A stretch of 21,232 bases of DNA, from positions 1 to 21,232 of IMG/VR virus record IMGVR_UViG_3300023216_000628; one strand, written 5' to 3'. Made by a program: the position numbers and the translations under genes. Below are positions 15,064 through 21,232 of the stretch, one piece after another; the stretch's first letter is position 1; every line of letters starts with the position of its first letter. The notes under the pieces were generated by a model. It was not told the DNA's origin. It saw only the letters and a program-made list of their open reading frames with translations, and made no database searches. Origin of the DNA: a virus.

Positions 15064-15491
15064 TGAATCCGATGCTCGATAAATGGATCATCGTTTTTAC
15101 CAATGGGCTGAAAATCCGTTGGTGGCATCGATTTTTTAAAAAAGATTTCCGGCATTGCTTTGCCTTTGGCTATGACCCGATCAACTCGGTCTGGATTTAT
15201 TGCGACTTTGCAAATTATAGACTCACCGTGTTTCCAATAACTACGGATCAGGCAACCAATATCATTGTTTATATCAAGCAATTTGCCCGGCATCTTGTTG
15301 TCACAGTCGATCGGGAAGCCAAATATTTCCCGTTAGCTCCGTTTTACTGCGTCCCTATGTGCCGCCAGTTAATCGGATTGAAGACAATAAGCTGGACGCC
15401 ATATGGTTTATATTGTGCATTGAAAAAAACCGGCGTTTCGTCGTATTTCGGAAACGTAACAGAGGAGAAAGATTATGTCAGTAGTCGGTGA
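15063..15491 (+). CDS. Small phage protein, possible permuted papain-like (NlpC/YiiX-type) fold
   Basis: This 142-residue protein starts at an ATG overlapping the terminase stop (TGATG); an alternative ATG at 15072 also fits. It has RHCFAFGY with His31 near the N-terminus, a Trp-rich start (RWWHRFF) and a WIYCDF strand. Near the C-terminus it has FYCVPMCRQLIGL (Cys96), then SWTPYGLYCALKKTG. A His near the start and a Cys before a short helix near the end is the order seen in circularly permuted papain-like proteins (YiiX type). I therefore infer a permuted NlpC/papain-like domain, without certainty about catalytic activity. Small ORFs of this kind occur between terminase and portal genes in T7-like podophages of Alphaproteobacteria. 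The end overlaps the next ORF, which starts at 15475. Confidence 0.6.
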   Translation: MNPMLDKWIIVFTNGLKIRWWHRFFKKDFRHCFAFGYDPINSVWIYCDFANYRLTVFPITTDQATNIIVYIKQFARHLVVTVDREAKYFPLAPFYCVPMCRQLIGLKTISWTPYGLYCALKKTGVSSYFGNVTEEKDYVSSR

Positions 15492-15717
15492 TTTGTTGGG
15501 ATCGTTGATCTCAAAGCCGAAAGTACCAAAACAGAGCGCGGAAAATGCGGCAGCGCAGTTGAAGGCCGATGCTCAAGCGAAGGCCGAAACTCTTCGTTTT
15601 GAAAGCGCCGCTAAAGAGGAAGCCCTTCAGAAATTAAAAGGCAAACGAGGTCTGTTCAGTTTACTAAGCAACAAGGCACTTGGATACCCCACTGGATCTG
15701 TTATCGGCGTTCCGTAG
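15475..15717 (+). CDS. Small helical protein between terminase and portal, module B
   Basis: This 80-residue protein overlaps the previous gene by 17 bp and has GAGGAG upstream at 9-nt spacing. It opens with a short hydrophobic segment (VGDLLGSLISKP), then a long Ala/Glu/Lys helix likely to form a coiled coil (residues 20-50, AENAAAQLKADAQAKAETLR), and ends in a basic and Gly-containing tail (KLKGKRGLFSLLSNKALGYP). I do not recognise the family. A role at the portal or in the head interior is inferred only from its position right before the portal gene. Confidence 0.65.
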   Translation: MSVVGDLLGSLISKPKVPKQSAENAAAQLKADAQAKAETLRFESAAKEEALQKLKGKRGLFSLLSNKALGYPTGSVIGVP

Positions 15718-15726
15718 GCGCTAATC

Positions 15727-17352
15727 ATGGAAAATGGGACTCATGGAGCAACTACTGACGGCGAAGTAATGCACGCGCCGACAAGTCGTATGCTGTCAAG
15801 CCGCATTGAGAAAGTCCTCAAGCGCATATCGAGGATGAAGGAGCTTCGTAGACCTTGGGAAACGATGTTTGACGACTGTTACAAGTATGCGATGCCGCAA
15901 CGAGAGCGCTTTAATTCAGGGACAGTTGCAAACGATCTTGCCTCTGATATCTTCGATTCAACGGCTGTCATATCGGTACAGGAGTTTGCCTCGAGGCTTC
16001 AACAGGGGTTGGTTCCGTCTGGCACTCAATTCGCCACTCTAATCCCCGGTAGTGATATTCGAGATACGGATCGAAAGAAAGTCACCGATCAGCTCGTCGA
16101 GATAAATCGCGAGGTTTATATGACGATCAGAGATTCCAATTTCGATCAGGCGGTTTCGGAAGCGTTCCTTGATGTAGCCATCGGAACAGCTGCGTTGATT
16201 GGCGATTCAGGCAATTCCATAACGCCAATTACGTTTTCATCGGTTCCTCTGACACGCCTTCTCATCGAGGGTGGTCCCTGGGGAGCAACTGAGGCGATGG
16301 GCCGGGAACGAAAGATAAAGGCAAAACTTATCCCCGAGGTTTTTTCCAATGCGCTCATCAATGATGAACTGGCAAAGTTTATCCAAGAAACGCCCGAAAA
16401 GAAACTCGACATTTGTGAGTTGACCTGGCGCGATCGAACGGAAGTAACCGAAACCTGGGATTACAGCGTCATCGTCAAGAAGATGCAGCATGAAATCAAA
16501 TCGGAAAGATTTGTCGGCGTTGGATCGAATCCCTGGATTACATTCCGCTGGAGTGTCGCTGCGGGCGAAGATTGGGGTCGCGGTCAGTTGCTCAATGCGC
16601 TGCCCGACATCCGGACCCTGAATCTTGTCAAGGAACTGATCCTCGAGAATGCGGAAATCGCCATATCGGGAATCTGGCAGACAGACGACGAAGGCGTAGT
16701 CAACGGTGACACAATCAACATTGCACCTGGTACGATCATTCCGATCCGCCCCGGCTCTAACGGATTGGTCCCGCTTACATCACCTAACAATTTCGATGTT
16801 TCTCAGTTCATCGTCGAGGATCTGCAGAATAACATCAAGCGAGCCTTGTTCGACGATATGATTGGCCCGATCAACGATACCGTTCGTTCGGCAACAGAGA
16901 TTTCAACGCGCAAGATGGAACTATTCCGCCGTATTGGTTCATCCTTCGGGAGACTGGTAAATGAGCTGGTTTTCCAAGTGATCAAACGAACGGTGTTTAT
17001 TCTTCGTGAGCGCGGCGTGATCGAGTTGCCAGTGATCGATGGCAGAATTATCGACATCGCCGTGACTTCGCCATTGGCAAATTCACAAAACGATGAAGAG
17101 ATAGTCGCCATCGGTCGTTATCTGGATCAAGTGAACTCACAACTTGGTCCTCAAATCGCGCTGATGGCTACCAAGTCTGAGGAAATGGCAGCTTATCTTG
17201 CAGCTCGTCATGGCGTTCCACCTCAATTGATCCGCGATGTCACAGAGCAAAAAGCGCTTGCAGAAAAGTTAGGTGCGGCTGCCGCCAACTCTGGCATCGA
17301 TCCGGCTCAAATGGTCGCTGGCGCTGCTCAAGGCGGTACTCCTGTTGGTTAA
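15727..17352 (+). CDS. Head-tail connector (portal) protein, module B (T7 type)
   Basis: This 541-residue protein matches the T7 gp8-like head-to-tail connecting family in length and pattern. The N-terminal region has a helix and Trp-containing segment (RMKELRRPWETMFDDCYKYA, about residues 38-57) followed by PQRERF. The core includes VQEFASRLQQGLVPSG and a later FRWSVAAGEDWGRGQ motif. The C-terminal part is helical (EEMAAYLAARHGVPPQLIRD) with a Gly/Ala-rich end. The protein would form the portal ring and gate for DNA packaged by the upstream terminase. The ATG at 15727 lies in an AGGCGCTAATC context. It is a second portal in this window and shows no relation to the portal at 358-2418. A TTG start of the next gene overlaps its end. 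Confidence 0.9.
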   Translation: MENGTHGATTDGEVMHAPTSRMLSSRIEKVLKRISRMKELRRPWETMFDDCYKYAMPQRERFNSGTVANDLASDIFDSTAVISVQEFASRLQQGLVPSGTQFATLIPGSDIRDTDRKKVTDQLVEINREVYMTIRDSNFDQAVSEAFLDVAIGTAALIGDSGNSITPITFSSVPLTRLLIEGGPWGATEAMGRERKIKAKLIPEVFSNALINDELAKFIQETPEKKLDICELTWRDRTEVTETWDYSVIVKKMQHEIKSERFVGVGSNPWITFRWSVAAGEDWGRGQLLNALPDIRTLNLVKELILENAEIAISGIWQTDDEGVVNGDTINIAPGTIIPIRPGSNGLVPLTSPNNFDVSQFIVEDLQNNIKRALFDDMIGPINDTVRSATEISTRKMELFRRIGSSFGRLVNELVFQVIKRTVFILRERGVIELPVIDGRIIDIAVTSPLANSQNDEEIVAIGRYLDQVNSQLGPQIALMATKSEEMAAYLAARHGVPPQLIRDVTEQKALAEKLGAAAANSGIDPAQMVAGAAQGGTPVG

Positions 17353-17668
17353 AAAAACAGAAGTTGGTGAGCGCCCCAACATTCTCAATCGAGAAGGCCG
17401 TAAGAAATTTGACGCCGAAGCAGAGCAGAAAGTCATCGGAATTGACGGTAGAGAAAGAAGCAGGGCGCAAGAGGATCAACTGAATGAAGCGTTTGGTATT
17501 GCCTTTCAAGGAGAAGTCGGTCGTCTTGTACTGGATTATATAAAATCAATCTCTATCAACTATGTGCATGGTCCAGAGGCATCAAATGGGGTTATACGAC
17601 ATACAGAAGGTCAAAGATTCATGGCAAGCATGATTCTCGAACGAACCAGAATAGGTCAAAAGGGTTAA
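17345..17668 (+). CDS. Bbp19-like small phage protein, module B
   Basis: The frame is open from 17273, but the upstream part overlaps the portal, and I prefer the TTG at 17345. It has AAGGCGG at 17330-17336, about 8 nt away, and gives 107 residues overlapping the portal stop by 8 bp. The protein is charged and helical at the start (GREGRKKFDAEAEQK-type region) with a later unit IAFQGEVGRLVLDYIKSISI and EGQRFMASMILERTRIG. This pattern of a short Phe/Gly helix, a VL-DY helix and an EGQR helix resembles Bbp19-like proteins, which often sit after the portal in podophages and are of unknown function. The non-AUG start and the family call are both inferences; the frame itself is convincing. Confidence 0.6.
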   Translation: MVKKTEVGERPNILNREGRKKFDAEAEQKVIGIDGRERSRAQEDQLNEAFGIAFQGEVGRLVLDYIKSISINYVHGPEASNGVIRHTEGQRFMASMILERTRIGQKG

Positions 17669-17671
17669 TGA

Positions 17672-18517
17672 ATGTCTGAAGAAAATGAAGGCGTTGAAAA
17701 CGAAAGCGGCAAACCTGATTATGTGGAAGCAAAATTCTGGGACGCCGAAAGCAGAACTGTCAAAGTCGAGGATATGGCGCGCTCCTATGGAGAGTTGCAA
17801 ACTACCCTTGGCCGGAAGGTAAATAGCTTTGCAGAAAGTGACGCCGGCTTCAAGACGCTCATGGACAACCACCTCGAGACAGTTGGCACCGATATGCTCG
17901 CAGGCATCCAAGCCAAGTTCGATGAAGACCGCTTTGTGGGACGTCCCGAATCAGCCGATAAATACGAACTAAATATCCCCGAAGAATTGATTCCGGAAAA
18001 TGTCACGGTAACGCCTAGGGAAGATCATCCGATGCTGCAGTTCTGGCGTGAAGCCGCCTTCACCTCCGGTCAAACTCAGGAGCAGTTTCAGGAAGGCGTG
18101 AACGCCTTTATTAAATCCGAATTGGATCAGCTGCCCAACTATGAAGATGAATTGAAATCCCTCGGTGAAAATGCACGACAGCGCAGCGAAGCAATCAATG
18201 CCTGGGCCTCAAAGACTCTGGATGATAATCAGTTTGCTTCCCTCGAGCGCTTCATGGTCACGGCAGATAATTTCAAACTCATCGAGACGCTTTTCGTCGG
18301 ATCCGGTCAAATCAAGTTAGCAGATAATACGGACGCGATTAAAACAGATCCGGTTAAGACCCGCGACGAACTGAAAACATTGATGAACGACGAGCGCTAT
18401 CACAATTCGGTAGCGCGGGCTAAGGATCCCGCCTATCGGCAAATGGTTCAGAAGGAATGGGCGCGAGCCTTTCCTGGGCAGATAAATCTCGCCGCCCCTG
18501 CCCGAGCGTCTGGATAG
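17672..18517 (+). CDS. Scaffolding (capsid assembly) protein, module B
   Basis: This 281-residue acidic protein starts at ATG 17672, 3 bp after the previous stop. The first part is acidic (EENEGVENES) and contains DMARSYGELQTTLGRK, a motif typical of podophage scaffold proteins. GRPESADKYELNIPEEL (about residues 89-105) is also typical of this family. A helical region follows (QEQFQEGVNAFIKSELDQL and an end part with RDELKTLMNDERY), and the C-terminus is basic (VQKEWARAFPG), suited to coat binding. It lies between portal and coat genes. Glu codons at the start are almost all GAA, unlike module A, where GAG dominates. A roughly 100-bp leader separates it from the coat gene. Confidence 0.82.
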   Translation: MSEENEGVENESGKPDYVEAKFWDAESRTVKVEDMARSYGELQTTLGRKVNSFAESDAGFKTLMDNHLETVGTDMLAGIQAKFDEDRFVGRPESADKYELNIPEELIPENVTVTPREDHPMLQFWREAAFTSGQTQEQFQEGVNAFIKSELDQLPNYEDELKSLGENARQRSEAINAWASKTLDDNQFASLERFMVTADNFKLIETLFVGSGQIKLADNTDAIKTDPVKTRDELKTLMNDERYHNSVARAKDPAYRQMVQKEWARAFPGQINLAAPARASG

Positions 18518-18620
18518 GCGAATAACCGCGGCCCTAGATGGTAACAACCGGCCCTATTGGATAACCGGTAACGACCATGGACGGACAACCGTTTTTTAGA
18601 AACTCGAACTGGAGAAAATA
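18518..18620 (+). promoter_or_regulatory. Leader before the second coat gene with four AACCG motifs
   Basis: This is the longest gene-free stretch of module B, 103 bp. AACCG occurs four times, at 18524, 18546, 18563 and 18587, and GGTAAC twice (18540-18545, 18567-18572). The two middle segments around GGCCCTA look like imperfect direct repeats (18521-18545 and 18543-18565). No sigma-70 consensus is convincing. A GGAGA Shine-Dalgarno site at 18611-18615 serves the ATG at 18621. A role in strong coat expression (promoter or operator) is inferred from position and repeats. Confidence 0.4.
18579..18597 (+). terminator. Weak terminator-like hairpin in the coat-gene leader
   Basis: ACGG at 18581-18584 pairs with CCGT at 18589-18592 across a 4-nt loop, with two further G-T pairs possible, and a run of six T ends at 18597. 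The stem is short and partly wobble, so termination would be weak. Its place before rather than after the coat gene is unusual. It could attenuate transcripts from upstream ahead of a promoter in this leader. Confidence 0.35.
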
Positions 18621-19442
18621 ATGTCACAAACAGTAGACGTTCATTTTGTCGAACAGTTTGAAGCGGAAGTCCATTTAGCGTATCAGCGTATGGGCGCGAT
18701 GCTTCGCAATACGACTCGACGGAAAGATAATATCGAAGGGAAGCAAACCAGTTTCCGCAAGACTGCTGCCACCACAGCCGGCACAAAATCGCGGGATGGT
18801 AAGGTTCCTATCGCAAACCTCGTTCACACGGAAGTCGATTGCGTTCTCAGCGACCACTATATCGGTGAGTACATCGACGCGCTCGACCAGCTTAAGACGA
18901 ATATCGACGAAATGGATGTGGCTTCGATGTCACTTGCTGCATCCCTCGGTCGTAAATCCGATGAGCTGATTCGTGATGACGGCCTTGCCAACTCCTCACA
19001 GCAAACCGCCACGAGCGGCGGTGTGACCAAAGCAAAGATCGAGCTGATCTATGAGGCTTTTGGTAATGATAACGTACCGGCTGATGGTCGGCGGTTTCTT
19101 TCTGTCAGCGCTCAGGGCTGGACCGATCTTATGAACCTCGACGAGTTCGCTCGCGTGGAGTTCATAGGTTCAGATCGCTTACCGTGGGCTAATCCGATTG
19201 GCGCAAAGTCATGGATGTCTTTCATTGTCTTTGAGTATTCGGGCTGGTCTGCTTCTGGTGCTGTTCGTTCCGGTTATGCTTGGCATGCTTCAGCCGTTGG
19301 TCATGCCAGCGGTAAAGAAGTCGGCTTGGACATCACATGGAGCGGTGAACGCCAATCCAACCTTGTCGTTGGCTCGATGAGCCAAGGTGCTTGTGAGATC
19401 GATGATCTCGGCAAGTATGAACTTCGTCATACGGAGGTTTAA
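18621..19442 (+). CDS. Major capsid protein, module B (Phage_capsid_2-like)
   Basis: This 273-residue protein fits a coat protein family (Phage_capsid_2 type) often found in T7-like podophages. The N-terminus (DVHFVEQFEAEVHLAYQRMG) and the segment KQTSFRKTAA, then ANLVHTEVDCVLSDHYIGEY, match the general pattern: an N-arm, a strand before a Lys-rich region, and a 'D..hi...D' helix. The middle (DDGLANSSQQTATSGGV, ELIYEAFGNDNVPADGR) and the C-terminal strands (GLDITWSGERQSNLVVGSMSQG) suit the HK97 fold. It follows a scaffold and precedes a small capsid-associated gene. Its family differs from the P22-like coat at 3700, so the window carries two unrelated coat genes. The start at 18621 has GGAGA upstream. 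Confidence 0.85.
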   Translation: MSQTVDVHFVEQFEAEVHLAYQRMGAMLRNTTRRKDNIEGKQTSFRKTAATTAGTKSRDGKVPIANLVHTEVDCVLSDHYIGEYIDALDQLKTNIDEMDVASMSLAASLGRKSDELIRDDGLANSSQQTATSGGVTKAKIELIYEAFGNDNVPADGRRFLSVSAQGWTDLMNLDEFARVEFIGSDRLPWANPIGAKSWMSFIVFEYSGWSASGAVRSGYAWHASAVGHASGKEVGLDITWSGERQSNLVVGSMSQGACEIDDLGKYELRHTEV

Positions 19443-19444
19443 TC

Positions 19445-19702
19445 ATGGCATTCGCACTAACCATGTTGAGCCGTCTTGAGCATTCCCTCGGGAAAAACTT
19501 TTGGCACGTTGTATCAACGGACGCGAAAGCGACCATTGACACTTCGGGCTATTACAATCTGGCCGTCGATATGATGGTCGTTGGTGATTGGGTTTTTACT
19601 GAGGCTTCGGACGGTTATGGTATTGCCATCATCACAGGCAATACCGGCACAGTTGTTGACGCGACCGATGTTACAGCGGTCGGCAGCACTGATACCGATT
19701 AA
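19445..19702 (+). CDS. Small capsid-associated protein, module B
   Basis: This 85-residue protein starts 2 bp after the coat stop with a clear CGGAGG Shine-Dalgarno site. It includes KNFWHVVSTDAKATID, then GYYNLAVDMMVVGDW and GIAIITGNTGTVVD. This Trp/Gly/strand pattern is familiar from small ORFs placed right after Phage_capsid_2 coat genes, where they have no proven function. A decoration or head-stabilising role is inferred from the position. No signal sequence or enzymatic motif is present. A strong hairpin (19714-19748) follows its stop. Confidence 0.65.
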   Translation: MAFALTMLSRLEHSLGKNFWHVVSTDAKATIDTSGYYNLAVDMMVVGDWVFTEASDGYGIAIITGNTGTVVDATDVTAVGSTDTD

Positions 19703-19713
19703 CAACGGCGGAA

Positions 19714-19748
19714 GGGCGACGAGGATCTTATGACCTTCCTCGTCGTCC
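19714..19748 (+). promoter_or_regulatory. 12-bp hairpin between capsid gene and tail tubular A gene
   Basis: GGGCGACGAGGA (19714-19725) pairs with TCCTCGTCGTCC (19737-19748) with one G-T wobble, leaving an 11-nt loop. It lies 11 nt after the previous stop and 9 nt before the next ATG. No T run follows, so it is not a standard terminator. No Shine-Dalgarno site lies close to the ATG at 19758; a GGAAG-like site (19710-19714) sits directly before the stem, and folding would bring it to about 9 nt from the start. Confidence 0.75.
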
Positions 19749-19757
19749 AACCGGCTC

Positions 19758-20330
19758 ATGTCTCATACTGACGTATCCATAGCCTCAAAGGCACTTGGCC
19801 GGATTGGCGCAGATCCCATCGCTTCCTTTAGTGATGGAACGCTCGAATCCGATGTTGCCGGCGAGATCTATGACGACATCCTCGAAAGTCTGCTTTCGGA
19901 AAGAAAGTGGAGCTTTGCCAGAGGACAAGCAAAACTCGTGCGGCTAACCGCCGTTCCCGAAAGTGATTGGGATTACGCTTACCAGATACCGACCAATATT
20001 CCAGTTCTGGTAATTAACCGAATCACTCAGCTTGATAGGCCGATCAGCTATGAACGGATGGCTGATAAGATTCATACGAACGCTCTCGACGATCTCGTGA
20101 TGACCTATACCTTCCGTCCGGATGCAATCAACTTCCCGCCCTATTTCACTGAGGTTCTGATAAACGAACTTGCCTCTGTTTTCGCGCAAGCGATTGCCAG
20201 AAATGACGCTCTTTCGATAAAGCTAGAACAGAAGGCCCAGCGTAAGAAAGCGATCAGTTCCTCTGTTGCCAGCCAAGAATCTTCCCCGACACGGATACGC
20301 GCTACACGACTGATCAGCCGCAGGCACTAA
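19758..20330 (+). CDS. Tail tubular protein A-like (T7 gp11-like)
   Basis: This 190-residue protein closely fits the tail tubular A family, which forms the gatekeeper ring between portal and nozzle. The start SIASKALGRIGADPIASFSD is typical, followed by an acidic helix (LESDVAGEIYDDILES) and the RKWSFARGQAKL segment (about residues 48-60). The middle has YQIPTNIPVLVINRI and the C-terminal part a helical INELASVFAQAIARND. The length matches T7 gp11 (196 residues). It starts at 19758 without a nearby Shine-Dalgarno site, next to the hairpin described at 19714-19748. It comes right before the tail tubular B-like gene, the classic order. It pairs with the T7-type portal upstream. Confidence 0.87.
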   Translation: MSHTDVSIASKALGRIGADPIASFSDGTLESDVAGEIYDDILESLLSERKWSFARGQAKLVRLTAVPESDWDYAYQIPTNIPVLVINRITQLDRPISYERMADKIHTNALDDLVMTYTFRPDAINFPPYFTEVLINELASVFAQAIARNDALSIKLEQKAQRKKAISSSVASQESSPTRIRATRLISRRH

Positions 20331-20332
20331 TC

Positions 20333-21232
20333 ATGCCGAAAACGAGGATACCTCATACAAATTTCACCTCCGGCGAACTTGATCCGGATATGGAAGCTCG
20401 TCCCGATGTCGCGCAGTATCAGCATGGTGCCGCATCGCTTCGTAATTATCGCCTCAAGATGCATGGCGGCGTTACCAGACGACCTGGTAGCAGCTATAAA
20501 TCGACACTCGTTGATGTGCCGATGATGGCTCCGTTTCTGTTCAATAATAATCAGAAGAACATTTTTGTATTTACCCATGGACGACTCGATGTTTACGATT
20601 CGGCTGGCTTGTTGGTTCAAACCCATACCGGCCAAAGATGGACAGCAGGAATACTTGGGGATCTCCGGTATGTTCAGGCTTTCGATACTTTCTTTCTAAC
20701 CCATGAGGATATCCACACTCAGATAATTACCCGCACGGCGGCTGACACTTTTTCGATTGCGAATTTTGCCTTCGAGCAACACTCGTCGGGTCAACCAATG
20801 TATCAGCCGTATATCAAATATGCCGATCCCGCCATGACAATGACGCCATCGGGAACAGCTGATTCGATTACGCTCACTTTATCGGGTGATCATTTTGTAC
20901 TGGCTCATGTCGGCGCAATCTTCAGATATCAGAAAAAAGAAATAGAGATCACAGCTTACCATACACCCACCACGGCAACCGGAAGTGTGAGGAACCCTCT
21001 TCCTGATACTGATGCGTCTGCTGATTGGGACGAGCCTCAGTATTCAGTGGCGAAAGGCTACCCTCGCGTGGTTGAACTGCACGAACAACGACTATGGTTC
21101 CTGGGTGATAAACAGCGACCCAGTTCAGTAAACGCTTCCAAGATCGGTGCGTTCTTCAACTTTGATCTAGGGACCGGCCTCGATAACGAGGCTATCCAAG
21201 AGGGTTTGACGGAGCGCCAGGTCAACAAGATC
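20333..21232 (+). CDS. Tail tubular protein B-like (T7 gp12-like nozzle), cut by window edge
   Basis: The gene starts at ATG 20333, two bases after the previous stop, and stays open for 300 codons to the right edge, so it is partial. The N-terminus (NFTSGELDPDMEARPDVAQY, then LRNYRLKMHGGVTRRPGS) is a clear signature of the tail nozzle family: NF-x-x-GE, R-x-D, then GG-x-x-RRPG. Downstream elements such as FVFTHGRLDVYD, LRYVQAFDTFFLTH and VVELHEQRLWFLGD also match. T7 gp12 is about 790 residues, so over half probably lies beyond the window. It would form the nozzle at the tail end. Its start context (AGGCACTAATC before ATG) nearly repeats that of the portal at 15727. Confidence 0.88.
   Translation, partial: MPKTRIPHTNFTSGELDPDMEARPDVAQYQHGAASLRNYRLKMHGGVTRRPGSSYKSTLVDVPMMAPFLFNNNQKNIFVFTHGRLDVYDSAGLLVQTHTGQRWTAGILGDLRYVQAFDTFFLTHEDIHTQIITRTAADTFSIANFAFEQHSSGQPMYQPYIKYADPAMTMTPSGTADSITLTLSGDHFVLAHVGAIFRYQKKEIEITAYHTPTTATGSVRNPLPDTDASADWDEPQYSVAKGYPRVVELHEQRLWFLGDKQRPSSVNASKIGAFFNFDLGTGLDNEAIQEGLTERQVNKI

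Noticed and set aside
3700-19442. The two coat genes as recent duplicates
   Set aside because: Their translations share no recognisable motif, and their neighbours also belong to different families, so duplication within one phage is not supported.
15716-20335. Shared start context AGGC(G/A)CTAATCATG at 15716-15729 and 20322-20335
   Set aside because: 13 of 14 bases match, but other starts in the window share ATCATG contexts, so it is probably ordinary ribosome-site composition and not a specific regulatory element.

Overview
The window is dense, entirely plus-strand bacteriophage virion-morphogenesis DNA from tailed, podovirus-like phages (or prophages) of a bacterial host. I see no host housekeeping genes, integrase, repressor, lysis, replication, tRNA or CRISPR features. 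Gene style (Shine-Dalgarno sites, start/stop overlaps, GTG/TTG starts, balanced GC) fits a phage of a Gram-negative bacterium. The second half recalls T7-like podophages of Alphaproteobacteria, but I cannot fix the host from sequence alone.

Module A (about 11-13288) is one head-to-fibre cassette. It holds a small basic protein, a long portal-like protein, a short overlapping ORF, a scaffold, a P22-like/HK97-fold coat protein, a decoration-like protein, a strong terminator (5154-5182), a small Lys-rich protein and two adaptor/neck-like proteins. A run of six receptor-facing or fibre-type genes follows: a BppU-N-like protein, a repeat protein with nested duplications, a 146-residue protein, a 360-residue fibre, a 954-residue protein with four laminin-G/concanavalin-like domains, and a DUF4376-like accessory protein.

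Module B (13298 to the right edge) starts 9 bp after module A stops and is a second, unrelated head-tail cassette in T7-like style. It holds a small pre-terminase ORF, the large terminase, a possible permuted papain-like protein, a small helical protein, a T7-type head-tail connector (portal), a Bbp19-like protein, a scaffold, a Phage_capsid_2-type coat protein, a small capsid-associated protein, tail tubular protein A and the start of tail tubular protein B (cut by the window edge).

The window therefore encodes two portals, two scaffolds and two major capsid proteins of different families on one strand, with no visible gap, remnant gene or attachment site between the sets. This is the main point of interest. 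It could be two fused or deleted prophages, a natural hybrid or two-capsid phage, or an assembly chimera; the sequence alone does not decide. Local signals also worth attention are a terminator followed by a hairpin that covers the next Shine-Dalgarno site (5154-5191), a near-perfect 12-bp hairpin that may bring a distant Shine-Dalgarno site to the tail tubular A start (19714-19748), and a leader with four AACCG motifs before the second coat gene (18518-18620). No gene-free stretch exceeds about 105 bases.
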